A stretch of DNA of 64,000 nt from contig NZ_JBFAPP010000025.1 in assembly GCF_040676775.1 (NCBI RefSeq), positions 1-64,000 on the forward strand. Direction: 5' to 3'. Below the pieces are notes generated by a model. The model worked only from the letters and a program-made list of their open reading frames with translations. It did no database searches and had not been told where the DNA came from. Shown piece by piece: positions 41,340 to 49,435 of this stretch. Position numbers and translations under genes: made by a program. The stretch's first letter is position 1. Each line of letters opens with the position of its first letter. The stretch is from Micromonospora_G sp040676775. Its GTDB lineage: Bacteria > Actinomycetota > Actinomycetes > Mycobacteriales > Micromonosporaceae.

Positions 41340-42412
41340 AGGTGTTGTTCGTCTGCACCACCGGTGGCTCCGGGAGGCGCCAGTTCGGCGGAGCGGAGCG
41401 CATCCTGACGGAGATCATTCCGGCGCACGCGCGAACGAACGTCGACGTCGTCGCCGCCACCTCCGACGACGAGGTGGGCGCCTCGCTGCGGGATGCCGGG
41501 GTGCCGTGGGTGGATCTGAGCGCGGCGAGCCGGATCGACCTGACCTACGTACGGGAGTTGCGTCGTCTGGTCAACGAGGTGAAGCCGGACGTGGTCTGTG
41601 CGCACTTGCTCTCGGCCGCGATGCACTCCAGGGCCGCGCTGACCATCGAGCGCCGACGCACGCCGCTGGTGGTCACCATGCACACCAGCCTCTGGCAGTT
41701 CCGGGACACCGCACCCTCGCTGAAGCGGAAGGTCGCGATCCAGTCCAATATCAGCCTCGATCTGGCGATGCGCCGTCTGCGACCGCACGCGACGGTCGCG
41801 GTGTCGGAGTTCGAGGCCGAGGAGTTGCGCAACCGGGGCCGGGTCAGCAACGTGCACCTGATCCCGAACCCGCTGCCGGACAGTTGGCCGAGCCCGCAGC
41901 CGCGGGATTCGACGCCGTCCCGACGGCTCGTCGTCGGCTACCTGGGCAGGGTGGAGCCGGAGAAGGGCGCCGACCTGATGCCCGAGGTCGCGGCGCTGAT
42001 GCCCGAATTCGACTTCAAGATCGCTGGTAACGGCGCGCTACCCATCGCCGACCAGCCGAATCTGGAACTGGTCGGCCGGGTCAACGCCGCGGAGTTCCTG
42101 CGCCAGGTCGACTGCCTGGTTGTCCCCTCCCGCGTCGAGGCCTTCGGTCTCAGCGCGCTGGAGGCGATGTCACTCGGGGTGCCGGTTGTCCACTCGGGCG
42201 TCGGCGGCTTGGCGGAGGTCACCCGGGAAGGCACCGGAACCCTGGCCTTCCGGACCGACCTGGCACCCGCGTCGATCGCTGTCGGGATTCGCGAGGCGGT
42301 CACGACGGCACCGCCGGAGCGGAGAAGAGCGGTCGCCGAATGGTACGCGAAAGAATACGCCTTCGATCGATGCGTGGAGCGATGGCAGAGTCTTTACCGG
42401 TCGCTCCTGTGA
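41336..42412 (+). CDS. Family 4 (GT-B) glycosyltransferase
   Basis: 358 residues with a two-Rossmann GT-B layout: MKVLFVCTTGGSG and FGGAERIL in the acceptor domain, VGYLGRVEPEKGADLM starting the donor domain, and VEAFGLSALEAMSLGVPVV giving the E(x7)E retaining-enzyme motif. Retaining transferase, probably using a nucleotide sugar such as GDP-mannose. Coupled by ATGA to the preceding glycosyltransferase. Confidence 0.9.
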   Translation: MKVLFVCTTGGSGRRQFGGAERILTEIIPAHARTNVDVVAATSDDEVGASLRDAGVPWVDLSAASRIDLTYVRELRRLVNEVKPDVVCAHLLSAAMHSRAALTIERRRTPLVVTMHTSLWQFRDTAPSLKRKVAIQSNISLDLAMRRLRPHATVAVSEFEAEELRNRGRVSNVHLIPNPLPDSWPSPQPRDSTPSRRLVVGYLGRVEPEKGADLMPEVAALMPEFDFKIAGNGALPIADQPNLELVGRVNAAEFLRQVDCLVVPSRVEAFGLSALEAMSLGVPVVHSGVGGLAEVTREGTGTLAFRTDLAPASIAVGIREAVTTAPPERRRAVAEWYAKEYAFDRCVERWQSLYRSLL

Positions 42413-43893
42413 AGACCATCGGAGCCAGCTCGGCGCGCGGTCTGCACATCGCCCTCTGGGTGGTGGCAGTCTTGGTGGTTGTCCCCATCTACCTGTTCGA
42501 CGCCGGTGCCGGTGTGGTGGCCGCGTTCGTCGCCGGGGCGATCATCGCCGTCCGTACGAGCATCTGGCTGGCCGTGTGCACGGCCGCCTGGGCGTTGGTC
42601 TTCACCTTCGTACTGCGGATCCCGGGACCGTACGACTCCCCGTCCGGACCTGCCGCGATCCCGGTGCTGGGCGTCTTCGTCGCCTGTTTCCTGGTCGCCT
42701 GGTACGTCGGCCGGCGGCTCGCCGACCGGCGCCGGGCGCAGCCCTTGGCGGCACCGGCCGAGGCGGCGACGTGGCCCGGTACGACCGCGCACGGTTCGGC
42801 AGCGCCCGAAGCCGAGCCGGCGGAGCGGGCACCGGCTGTCGCTCCGCGACGCCGGATGTTCGCCGGTCTGCCGCGACCCGAACTGAGCTGGCCGACCGAC
42901 CGTCAGTTGGCCGCCTTCCTGCTGGTCCTCTTCGTGATGGCCCTGATCGGGGCGGCGCTGAAGTTCCGCGGCGAACTGCCCCCGGTGTTCGCCGAAAACC
43001 CGGACGCGGCGCGGGAAATCGTGCGGCTGCGGTCGAACATCTTCGTCGGGGTGTTCTCGGAGGCATGGACGCTCGGCATGGCGATCTCGCTGCTGCGGGC
43101 GCTGAGCGGTCCGCGTCACAACCGGGTGGCGTTCTTCCTGCTCGTGGTGGTCTTCACCTTCGGTGCGGCCCTCGGCGCGAGCAAGAACTCGGTCCTAGTC
43201 GGCATCGTGCCCGCCCTGGTGGCCGCGCTCTCCACCCGGCGTCCGTCGGCGATACGGAAACCGCCGCTCAAGGCATCGCTCGTGGTGCTGCTGATCGGGC
43301 TGGTCGCGCTCGGCGCGGCGGTCTATCTCGGTGGTCAGCGCACCCTCGCCGGCACCGGCAAGTTCGAGGACCAGTTCCGTTCGCAGTACGGCGGCAGCGC
43401 GATCTCGACCAGCGTCGGCTCCCTGGATCTGTCACTCAGCTCGTCCACCGAGACGTTCGGCCGGCTGTGGGAGGACCGTAACCGGCACGAGCCGGCCTGG
43501 GGGCGCTACTCGCTGACGTTCACCGGATCGATCGGCGACCGCCTGTGGGGTCACGCCGACCTGTACGCGATCACCGCCCAGCAGAGCCGGCCGTTCTACA
43601 TGAACACCGCCACGTTCGTCGCCATACCGTTGATGGACTACGGGCCGATCGGAGCGGCCGTCTTCCTGGCCCTTACCGGTCTGCTCGTCGGTGTCGTCGA
43701 TCGTCGACTCGAAGGTTCGGTCAACCCGGCCCTGCAGATCGCCCGAGCGATCGTCATCTACTACGCCACCTTCGGGGTGTACGAGTACTACCCGCTGTTG
43801 CAGCCCATCTGGCTGACCATCGTGCCCGTACTCGTGGCGCTCTATCTGGTCAGCAGCCGGACGAGATTGAGGATGCCCGCGTGGAAGCGCTGA
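42382..43893 (+). CDS. Polysaccharide polymerase-like membrane protein (Wzy)
   Basis: About 503 residues and 10-12 hydrophobic segments. A pair near the N-terminus is followed by an Ala/Glu-rich cytoplasmic loop (about 110-150), then further helices; a long extracellular loop (about 325-400) carries the polar, Arg-containing segments (GGQRTLAGTGKFEDQFR, SSTETFGRLWEDRN) typical of O-antigen/repeat-unit polymerases. It would link flipped repeat units into a chain. ATG at 42382 has GGAG close upstream; GTG at 42409 overlapping the previous stop is the alternative. Confidence 0.75.
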   Translation: MAESLPVAPVKTIGASSARGLHIALWVVAVLVVVPIYLFDAGAGVVAAFVAGAIIAVRTSIWLAVCTAAWALVFTFVLRIPGPYDSPSGPAAIPVLGVFVACFLVAWYVGRRLADRRRAQPLAAPAEAATWPGTTAHGSAAPEAEPAERAPAVAPRRRMFAGLPRPELSWPTDRQLAAFLLVLFVMALIGAALKFRGELPPVFAENPDAAREIVRLRSNIFVGVFSEAWTLGMAISLLRALSGPRHNRVAFFLLVVVFTFGAALGASKNSVLVGIVPALVAALSTRRPSAIRKPPLKASLVVLLIGLVALGAAVYLGGQRTLAGTGKFEDQFRSQYGGSAISTSVGSLDLSLSSSTETFGRLWEDRNRHEPAWGRYSLTFTGSIGDRLWGHADLYAITAQQSRPFYMNTATFVAIPLMDYGPIGAAVFLALTGLLVGVVDRRLEGSVNPALQIARAIVIYYATFGVYEYYPLLQPIWLTIVPVLVALYLVSSRTRLRMPAWKR

Positions 43894-44795
43894 CCGTCGT
43901 CACGGTGCTCTACCGCTCCGCGGACATGCTCGCCGACACGCTGCCAACCTGGGTACGCAGTGCCGCCGGGCTCCCGGTGAACTTCATCTTCGCCGACAAC
44001 TGGCCCGAGGACGGCTGCGAGAAGGTGATCGCCGGCTGTCTCGACGAGGACCGGTACACCTACCTGCCCGACTCGTCGAACCCGGGCTTCGCGGCCGGCT
44101 GCAACCGGGCGGTCGCCGCCGTACCGGACGGGCACGTGCTGCTGCTGAACCCTGACGTGTGGCTGCCCGAGGACGCGCTGGCCAGGATCTGCGCCGCGAT
44201 CGCGGAGGACCCCGGCGTACCGATCGCGGTCGGTCTCGCCATGCACGGCGGCGAGTACGTCGGCATAGACCTCAACCCGATCTCGCTGTTCATCGACCGG
44301 CCGGCCGGGGCGGCGCGCGGACCACTGGGACCCTCCGGTGGCGCCGCCGTCTTCCCGACCGAACTCTTCCGCCGCTTCGGCGGCTTCTACGAGCACCTGT
44401 TCGCCTGGGGCGAGGACGCCGACCTGGCGTTCCGGCTGTACGCCAGCGGTCTGCGTACCCGGAAGATGGACCTGGTGCTGCCGCACGCGGGCGGCCACAG
44501 CGTCGAGGGCGACAACAAGCTGCTCGGGTTCCGGGCCTTCCTGCTCGCCCGCAATCGGGTCCTGGTCGCGTCCAGGACCTTCACCTGGCCACTGATGGTC
44601 TTCGCGATCCCGCTGATCGTGGTGGCGCACTGCGGCCTGGCCCTGCGGCGGATCCGGCAGGGTCTGCTGCGGCCGTTCCTGCGCGGCGTGCTGCACGGCC
44701 TCCGGGAGGGGCCGGGTGCGCGTCGGCAGTGGACCGGAGCACGGTTCGGGATCGTCTCCCTGTTGGGCTACCTGAGGGTTCGGAGAGCGGGATGA
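43881..44795 (+). CDS. Family 2 glycosyltransferase
   Basis: 304 residues. LTVVTVLYRSADMLADTL begins the GT-A fold; PDSSNPGFAAGCNRAV and HVLLLNPDVWLPEDAL (NPD as the metal motif) and LFAWGEDADLAFRLYASG complete the signature. A hydrophobic C-terminal helix (PLMVFAIPLIVVAHCGLAL) may tether it to the membrane. GTG at 43881 with GAGGA seven bases upstream overlaps the polymerase gene by 13 bp. Confidence 0.87.
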   Translation: MEALTVVTVLYRSADMLADTLPTWVRSAAGLPVNFIFADNWPEDGCEKVIAGCLDEDRYTYLPDSSNPGFAAGCNRAVAAVPDGHVLLLNPDVWLPEDALARICAAIAEDPGVPIAVGLAMHGGEYVGIDLNPISLFIDRPAGAARGPLGPSGGAAVFPTELFRRFGGFYEHLFAWGEDADLAFRLYASGLRTRKMDLVLPHAGGHSVEGDNKLLGFRAFLLARNRVLVASRTFTWPLMVFAIPLIVVAHCGLALRRIRQGLLRPFLRGVLHGLREGPGARRQWTGARFGIVSLLGYLRVRRAG

Positions 44796-45622
44796 CCAGT
44801 CACCTGTGGAGTGTCGTGACCGTCACCTACAACTCGGCGGACGCGCTGAGGCAGTGCTGGGGTGGCGCGAAGCCGTACGAGTGGATCGTCGTCGACAACA
44901 ACTCGACCGACGACTCGGTCGAGGTCGCGCAGGAGCTGGGCGCGCGGGTGATCAAGCTGCCGGAGAACGTCGGCTTCTCCAAGGCGAACAACGTCGCCGT
45001 ACGTCAGGTGACCACCGAGTACGTCCTGTTCGCCAACCCGGACCTGGAGGTCGGCCCGGACGGGCTCGACGTACTGCGGGCGCATCTCGAGGTGCACGGC
45101 GGACTGGCCGCCCCGCAGCTGCTCTCCTCGGCGGGCACCCTGCAGCCCAACGGGCGCGGTTTCCCGTACGCCACGGCGAAGCTGGGCAACCGGAAGATCT
45201 GGCCGCTGTCGCAGATGCACGCCTCGTACCGGTTGATCGCCGACCCCGGCGAGGCGATCTGGGTCGCCTGGGTGATGGGCGCCGCGGTCGCCGCGCGTAC
45301 GGCGGACTTCATGCGCATCGGCGGCTGGAACGAGCGGTTCTTCCTCTACTACGAGGACCACGAACTCGGTCTGCGCGCCTGGCGGCACGGGGAACCGGTG
45401 GCGCTGATCGGCGACGTCCGGTGGACCCACCACTGGGCCCGCGCCACCAACTCGTTCCGCTGGTCGAAGGCACACACCTTCGAGATCGAGAGCGCCCGTA
45501 CGTTCTACGGCATGTTCCCCGAATTCGTGGTCGGCATGCCACCGGCGCCGCGTCGGCATCCCCGCGCGGCGGCACTGATCGGATCACCGGTCCGGGCCAC
45601 CCACATCCCGGCCGGCGCGTAG
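44792..45622 (+). CDS. Family 2 glycosyltransferase
   Basis: 276 residues. SVVTVTYNSADALRQCW, EWIVVDNNSTDDSV, ENVGFSKANNVAVRQ, YVLFANPDLEVGPDGL and FFLYYEDHELGLRAWRHG are all typical of the NTP-transferase GT2 group that builds exopolysaccharide. ATGA overlap with the preceding gene. It is the last gene of the uninterrupted glycan operon; the DyP peroxidase gene follows after 14 bp and may be cotranscribed. Confidence 0.87.
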   Translation: MTSHLWSVVTVTYNSADALRQCWGGAKPYEWIVVDNNSTDDSVEVAQELGARVIKLPENVGFSKANNVAVRQVTTEYVLFANPDLEVGPDGLDVLRAHLEVHGGLAAPQLLSSAGTLQPNGRGFPYATAKLGNRKIWPLSQMHASYRLIADPGEAIWVAWVMGAAVAARTADFMRIGGWNERFFLYYEDHELGLRAWRHGEPVALIGDVRWTHHWARATNSFRWSKAHTFEIESARTFYGMFPEFVVGMPPAPRRHPRAAALIGSPVRATHIPAGA

Positions 45623-45636
45623 GGAAGGAAGCGTCG

Positions 45637-46662
45637 ATGACGATGCCGGAACATCCGGTCGAGCCGGTCACGCCGCAGTCGGTACTCAGCCCGCTGACCA
45701 GTTCGGCGATGTTCCTCGTCGTCACCATCGACGCCGGCGGGGAGCAGGCCGTACGGGACCTGCTCGGCGGCATCGCCGGGCTGCAACGGTCGGTCGGCTC
45801 CCGCGCCGAGTCGGCCGCGCTCTCCTGCGTGACCGGCATCGGCTCGCTTGCCTGGGACCGGCTCTTCACCGGGCCGCGACCCGCCGGGCTGCACCCGTTC
45901 CGGGAGATCGCCGGCTCCCGGCACCGTGCCGTGGCCACCCCCGGCGATCTGCTGTTCCACCTGCGGGCCGGGCAGCTCGACCTCTGCTTCGAACTGGCCG
46001 CGCAGATCATGAAGCGGCTCGACGGTGCGGCGCGGATGGTCGACGAGGTGTACGGGTTCAAGTACTTCGACGGGCGGGACCTGCTCGGCTTCGTCGACGG
46101 TACGGAGAACCCCACCGGTACGGCCGCGCACCGGGCGGTGGTGATCGGCGACGAGGACGCGGACTTCGCCGGTGGCAGTTACGTGATGGTGCAGAAGTAC
46201 CTGCACGACCTGACCGCGTGGAACGCGCTGCCGGTCGAGGCGCAGGAGAAGGTGATCGGGCGGACCAAGCTCGACAACATCGAGCTGGACGAGGCGGTCA
46301 AGCCGGCCAACTCGCACGTCGCACTGAACGTGATCACCGGGCCGGACGGCCAGCAGCAGCAGGTCCTGCGGGACAACATGGCATTCGGGTCGCCGGGGCG
46401 AGGCGAGTTCGGGACGTACTACATCGCGTACTCGGCCACGCCGGACGTCACCGAGCGGATGCTGACGAACATGTTCGTCGGCGACCCGCCGGGCAACTAC
46501 GACCGGATCCTGGACTTCTCGACCGCGGTGACCGGAAACCTCTTCTTCGTACCGTCGCTCGACTTCCTGGACGATCTGCCCGACGCCCCGGGGTACGTGG
46601 CCGCGGAGCGGACCGACGGACTGGTGCCGACCCAGGCCACGGCGGAGCACCGCCGGATATAG
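45637..46662 (+). CDS. DyP-type heme peroxidase (YfeX-like)
   Basis: 341 residues, no signal peptide. The DyP hallmark GFVDGTENP supplies the distal Asp; NSHVALN carries the proximal heme His and VLRDNMAFG the distal Arg. Heme peroxidase acting on dyes, porphyrins or aromatic compounds; the true substrate is unknown. Some actinobacterial DyPs are encapsulin cargo, but no encapsulin gene adjoins and the C-terminus lacks an obvious targeting tail. GGAAGGAA lies seven bases before the ATG. Confidence 0.9.
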   Translation: MTMPEHPVEPVTPQSVLSPLTSSAMFLVVTIDAGGEQAVRDLLGGIAGLQRSVGSRAESAALSCVTGIGSLAWDRLFTGPRPAGLHPFREIAGSRHRAVATPGDLLFHLRAGQLDLCFELAAQIMKRLDGAARMVDEVYGFKYFDGRDLLGFVDGTENPTGTAAHRAVVIGDEDADFAGGSYVMVQKYLHDLTAWNALPVEAQEKVIGRTKLDNIELDEAVKPANSHVALNVITGPDGQQQQVLRDNMAFGSPGRGEFGTYYIAYSATPDVTERMLTNMFVGDPPGNYDRILDFSTAVTGNLFFVPSLDFLDDLPDAPGYVAAERTDGLVPTQATAEHRRI

Positions 46663-46808
46663 CGCGATTAATGGCAGCTCTGTCCCCTGTGGACACGGGC
46701 GGTTCGTGAATCGGGTTGGCAAATGGTCGTGCCAGCTATAGCGCGGGACACGATCGACGGGGTAGAAACACACCGATCCCTTCCTTCGCGGCTTGGACCG
46801 GGCCGGGC

Positions 46809-46834
46809 CGACGGAGAGAGCGCTCTCTCCGTCG
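46809..46834. promoter_or_regulatory. Perfect 26-bp palindrome, LacI-type operator
   Basis: A perfect palindrome, each half-site being CGACGGAGAGAGC (46809-46821) and its complement (46822-46834). Its centre GAGAGCGCTCTC is identical to the palindrome upstream of the GH16 glucanase gene (17121-17134). It lies 40 bp before the start of the GH55-like gene, a position that would block transcription when bound. Strong candidate for the operator of a shared beta-glucan repressor. Confidence 0.85.
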
Positions 46835-46873
46835 ACCGGTGACGACTCGCCGCCGTCCCCGACAGGCAGGTCG

Positions 46874-48697
46874 ATGAAACCCATTCAAGACCAGGGCGTA
46901 CGCACGACCGCGCGCCCGCGTACCGGTGGCACCCTGCGCCGCCTCGGCACCGTCATCTCCTCGGCCGCGCTGCTCACCGCCGGCGGCCTCGTGCCGCTGG
47001 CCGGCAGCGCCGCCGCACACGGGGGCGGACGCCCCGACTTCGGACCCAACGTCTTCGTCTACGACCCGTCGACCCCGGTCGCCCAGATCCAGGCCAAGTT
47101 CGACGAACTCTTCGCGCAGCAGGAAGAGAACGAGATGGGTACGAACAGGTACGCCATCCTGTTCAAGCCCGGCCAGTACGACGTCAACGGCAAACTCGGC
47201 TACTACACCACCGTCGCCGGCCTCGGCCAGTCGCCGGACGACGTCGACATCCGCGGCGCCGTACGCGTCATCGGCCAGCCCGACCCCGGCTCCGCCGCCG
47301 GCATCTCCGCCCTGACGAACTTCTGGCGGTCGGCGGAGAACCTGTCCGTGACGCCGACCGACTGGTCCAACCAGTGGGCGGTGTCGCAGGCGTCGCCGAT
47401 GCGCCGGGTGCACATCAAGGGCGTACTCTGGCTCGAACCCGGCAACGCCGGCTTCTCCAGCGGCGGCTACATCGCCGACTCGAAGGTCGACGGGGTCACC
47501 ATCAACGGCTCCCAGCAGCAGTGGCTCACCCGCGACAGCCAACTCGGCGACGTCTGGACCAACGGCGTCTGGAACCAGGTCTTCTCCGGCGTCGTCGGCG
47601 CACCCGAGACGGGCTTCCCGAACCCGCCGTACACCACGCTGCCGACCAGCCCGGTCACCCGCGAGAAGCCCTACCTGTACGTCGACGCCCGGGGCGACTA
47701 CCGGGTCTTCGTACCGACCCTGCGGCACAACACCTCCGGCACCACCTGGGGCGACGGACAGCGCCAGCAGGGCTACTCGCTGCCGATCGGCGACTTCTAC
47801 ATCGCCAAGCCGTCCGACAGCGAACACACCATCAACAAGGCGCTGGCCCGGGGCAAGCACCTGCTGCTCACCCCCGGCGTCTACCACCTCGACCGGGCCC
47901 TGCGGGTCAAGCACAAGAACACCATCGTGCTCGGCCTCGGCATGCCGAGCCTCGCCCCGGACCGCGGTGACGCCGCGCTGCGGGTCGACGACGTCGACGG
48001 CGTACGGATCGCCGGTGTGCTGGTCGACGCCGGTGCCCGCGAGTCCGACGTACTGGTCGAGATCGGTGACAAGCACAGCCGCAAGAACCACTCCAGCAAC
48101 CCGATCTCGTTGCAGGACGTCTTCTTCCGCATCGGCGGGCCCTGGGTCGGCAAGGCCAAGACCAGCCTCGTGGTGAACAGCGACGACACCATCATCGACA
48201 ACATCTGGGCCTGGCGCGGCGACCACGGCAACGGCATCGGCTGGTCGCAGAACACCGCCGACACCGGTGTCGTGATCAACGGTGACGACGTCACCGCGTA
48301 CGGGCTCTTCGTCGAGCACTACCAGAAGTACCAGACCATCTGGAACGGCGAGGACGGCCGGACCATCTTCTACCAGAGCGAACTGCCCTACGACCCGCCG
48401 AGCCAGGCCGCCTGGACCAGCCCCACCGGCAAGGGCTACGCCTCGTACAAGGTCGGCCGGCACGTACGCGAACACGAAGCCTGGGGTCTCGGCGTCTACT
48501 CGTACTTCAACCAGGAAGTGGACATCCGCGCGGACCGGGGCATCGAGGTCCCGCAGACCCCGAAGGTCAAGTTCCACAACATGATCACCGTCTTCCTCGA
48601 CGGCAGCGGCGGCATCGAGCGGACCATCAACGACGCCGGCACCCCGGTCGTCGGCTCGTACGGCACCAGCACCATCGTCAACTACCCCGAAGGCTGA
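46874..48697 (+). CDS. Secreted GH55-like exo-beta-1,3-glucanase
   Basis: 607 residues: twin-Arg-free signal peptide (about 1-50, hydrophobic LGTVISSAALLTAGGLVPLAG), then two right-handed beta-helix halves. Segments such as NEMGTNRYAILFKPGQYDV, YYTTVAGLGQSP, SQASPMRRVHIKG, INGSQQQWLTRDS, DVFFRIGGPWVG and QSELPYDPPSQAAW closely follow actinobacterial GH55 laminarinases (SacteLam55A type), which are often mislabelled as coagulation factor 5/8 or adenylyl cyclase proteins. It would release glucose from the ends of beta-1,3-glucan, complementing the GH16 endo-enzyme at 15.7 kb, with which it shares an operator. A hairpin terminator follows. Confidence 0.82.
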   Translation: MKPIQDQGVRTTARPRTGGTLRRLGTVISSAALLTAGGLVPLAGSAAAHGGGRPDFGPNVFVYDPSTPVAQIQAKFDELFAQQEENEMGTNRYAILFKPGQYDVNGKLGYYTTVAGLGQSPDDVDIRGAVRVIGQPDPGSAAGISALTNFWRSAENLSVTPTDWSNQWAVSQASPMRRVHIKGVLWLEPGNAGFSSGGYIADSKVDGVTINGSQQQWLTRDSQLGDVWTNGVWNQVFSGVVGAPETGFPNPPYTTLPTSPVTREKPYLYVDARGDYRVFVPTLRHNTSGTTWGDGQRQQGYSLPIGDFYIAKPSDSEHTINKALARGKHLLLTPGVYHLDRALRVKHKNTIVLGLGMPSLAPDRGDAALRVDDVDGVRIAGVLVDAGARESDVLVEIGDKHSRKNHSSNPISLQDVFFRIGGPWVGKAKTSLVVNSDDTIIDNIWAWRGDHGNGIGWSQNTADTGVVINGDDVTAYGLFVEHYQKYQTIWNGEDGRTIFYQSELPYDPPSQAAWTSPTGKGYASYKVGRHVREHEAWGLGVYSYFNQEVDIRADRGIEVPQTPKVKFHNMITVFLDGSGGIERTINDAGTPVVGSYGTSTIVNYPEG

Positions 48698-48720
48698 CCG
48701 GGACAGCGGTCAGCACAACC

Positions 48721-48759
48721 GGCGGCGGCCGGCCCGGAACCAACCGGGTCGGCCGCCGC
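48721..48759 (+). terminator. Hairpin terminator of the GH55-like gene
   Basis: A 15-bp GC stem with one mismatch (left arm within 48721-48737, right arm 48744-48759) closes a 6-base loop AACCAA, 24 bp past the stop codon. No T-run follows. Confidence 0.7.
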
Positions 48760-48847
48760 TGCTGTTGGCCGTCGTGTGTGGCGGAGCCGTACAACCGATT
48801 CCCGGTGGCGCCCGTCAGAAGAGGGGATGCCAGGGAGGTAGCGCCGG

Positions 48848-49432
48848 ATGCGCGATGGATCGGAACGGGAATACGTCGAGTACGTCACCGCACGGCTGCC
48901 CGCACTGCGCCGACTGGCGTACTCGCTCTGCGGGGACGAGCACCAGGCCGACGACCTGGTCCAGGAGGCGATCACCAAGCTCTACCTGAGCTGGGCGAAG
49001 TCGTCGAGGGCGAATTCGCTCGACGCCTGGGTACGGGTGATCCTCGTACGCGTCTTCCTCGACAGTCAGCGCAAGGGCTGGTGGAAGGTCCGCCTCTTCG
49101 GCACGACACCCGACGTGCACGCCAGCGTCGACCAGCCCACCGAGGACCGGACCATACTGCACGCCGCGCTGGCCAAGGTGCCCCCGCGGCAGCGAGCCGT
49201 CCTGGTCCTGCGCTACCTGCACGACCTGCCGGTGAACGAGGTGGCCGAGATGCTCGGCTGTTCCGCGGGCACGGTCAAGAGCCAGGCCTCGCACGGGCTG
49301 AAAGCGCTGCGCCGACTCCTGGGCGACCAGGAGATCGCCGGCGCCGTCACGGTGCCACGCGGAGCAGTCCCAGTCCCACGCGGAGCAGTCCCAGTCCCAT
49401 GCGGAGCAGTCGCAACGACACGGGAAGGATGA
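48848..49432 (+). CDS. SigE-family (ECF-like) RNA polymerase sigma factor
   Basis: 194 residues. Region 2 contains LRRLAYSLCGDEHQADDLVQEAITKLY (about 17-44) and region 4 RQRAVLVLRYLHDLPVNEVAEMLGCSAGTVKSQ with its helix-turn-helix (about 118-155), the layout of the actinobacterial SigE-type group. The C-terminal 28 residues are encoded by 21-bp tandem repeats and look disordered. AGGGAGGT precedes the ATG. The next gene, three bases downstream, encodes a membrane protein that probably partners it. Confidence 0.9.
   Translation: MRDGSEREYVEYVTARLPALRRLAYSLCGDEHQADDLVQEAITKLYLSWAKSSRANSLDAWVRVILVRVFLDSQRKGWWKVRLFGTTPDVHASVDQPTEDRTILHAALAKVPPRQRAVLVLRYLHDLPVNEVAEMLGCSAGTVKSQASHGLKALRRLLGDQEIAGAVTVPRGAVPVPRGAVPVPCGAVATTREG
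49355..49417 (+). repeat. Three-copy 21-bp tandem repeat inside the sigma factor gene
   Basis: Units at 49355-49375, 49376-49396 (identical, CCACGCGGAGCAGTCCCAGTC shortened to its 20-base core CACGCGGAGCAGTCCCAGTC) and a diverged copy at 49397-49417. In frame they encode repeated GAVPVPR. Such an array can expand or contract in 7-residue steps, changing the sigma factor tail. Confidence 0.8.
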
Positions 49433-49435
49433 GAG

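Noticed and set aside
46697..46745. Possible promoter TTGGCA...TATAGC upstream of the GH55-like operator
   Set aside because: Spacing is 15 bases, shorter than the usual 16-18, and actinobacterial promoters are too variable to accept this on inspection.
46736..48577. 613-codon minus-strand open frame opposite the GH55-like gene
   Set aside because: Low-complexity Val/Gly/Asp-rich product with no motif, opposite a clearly coding secreted enzyme.
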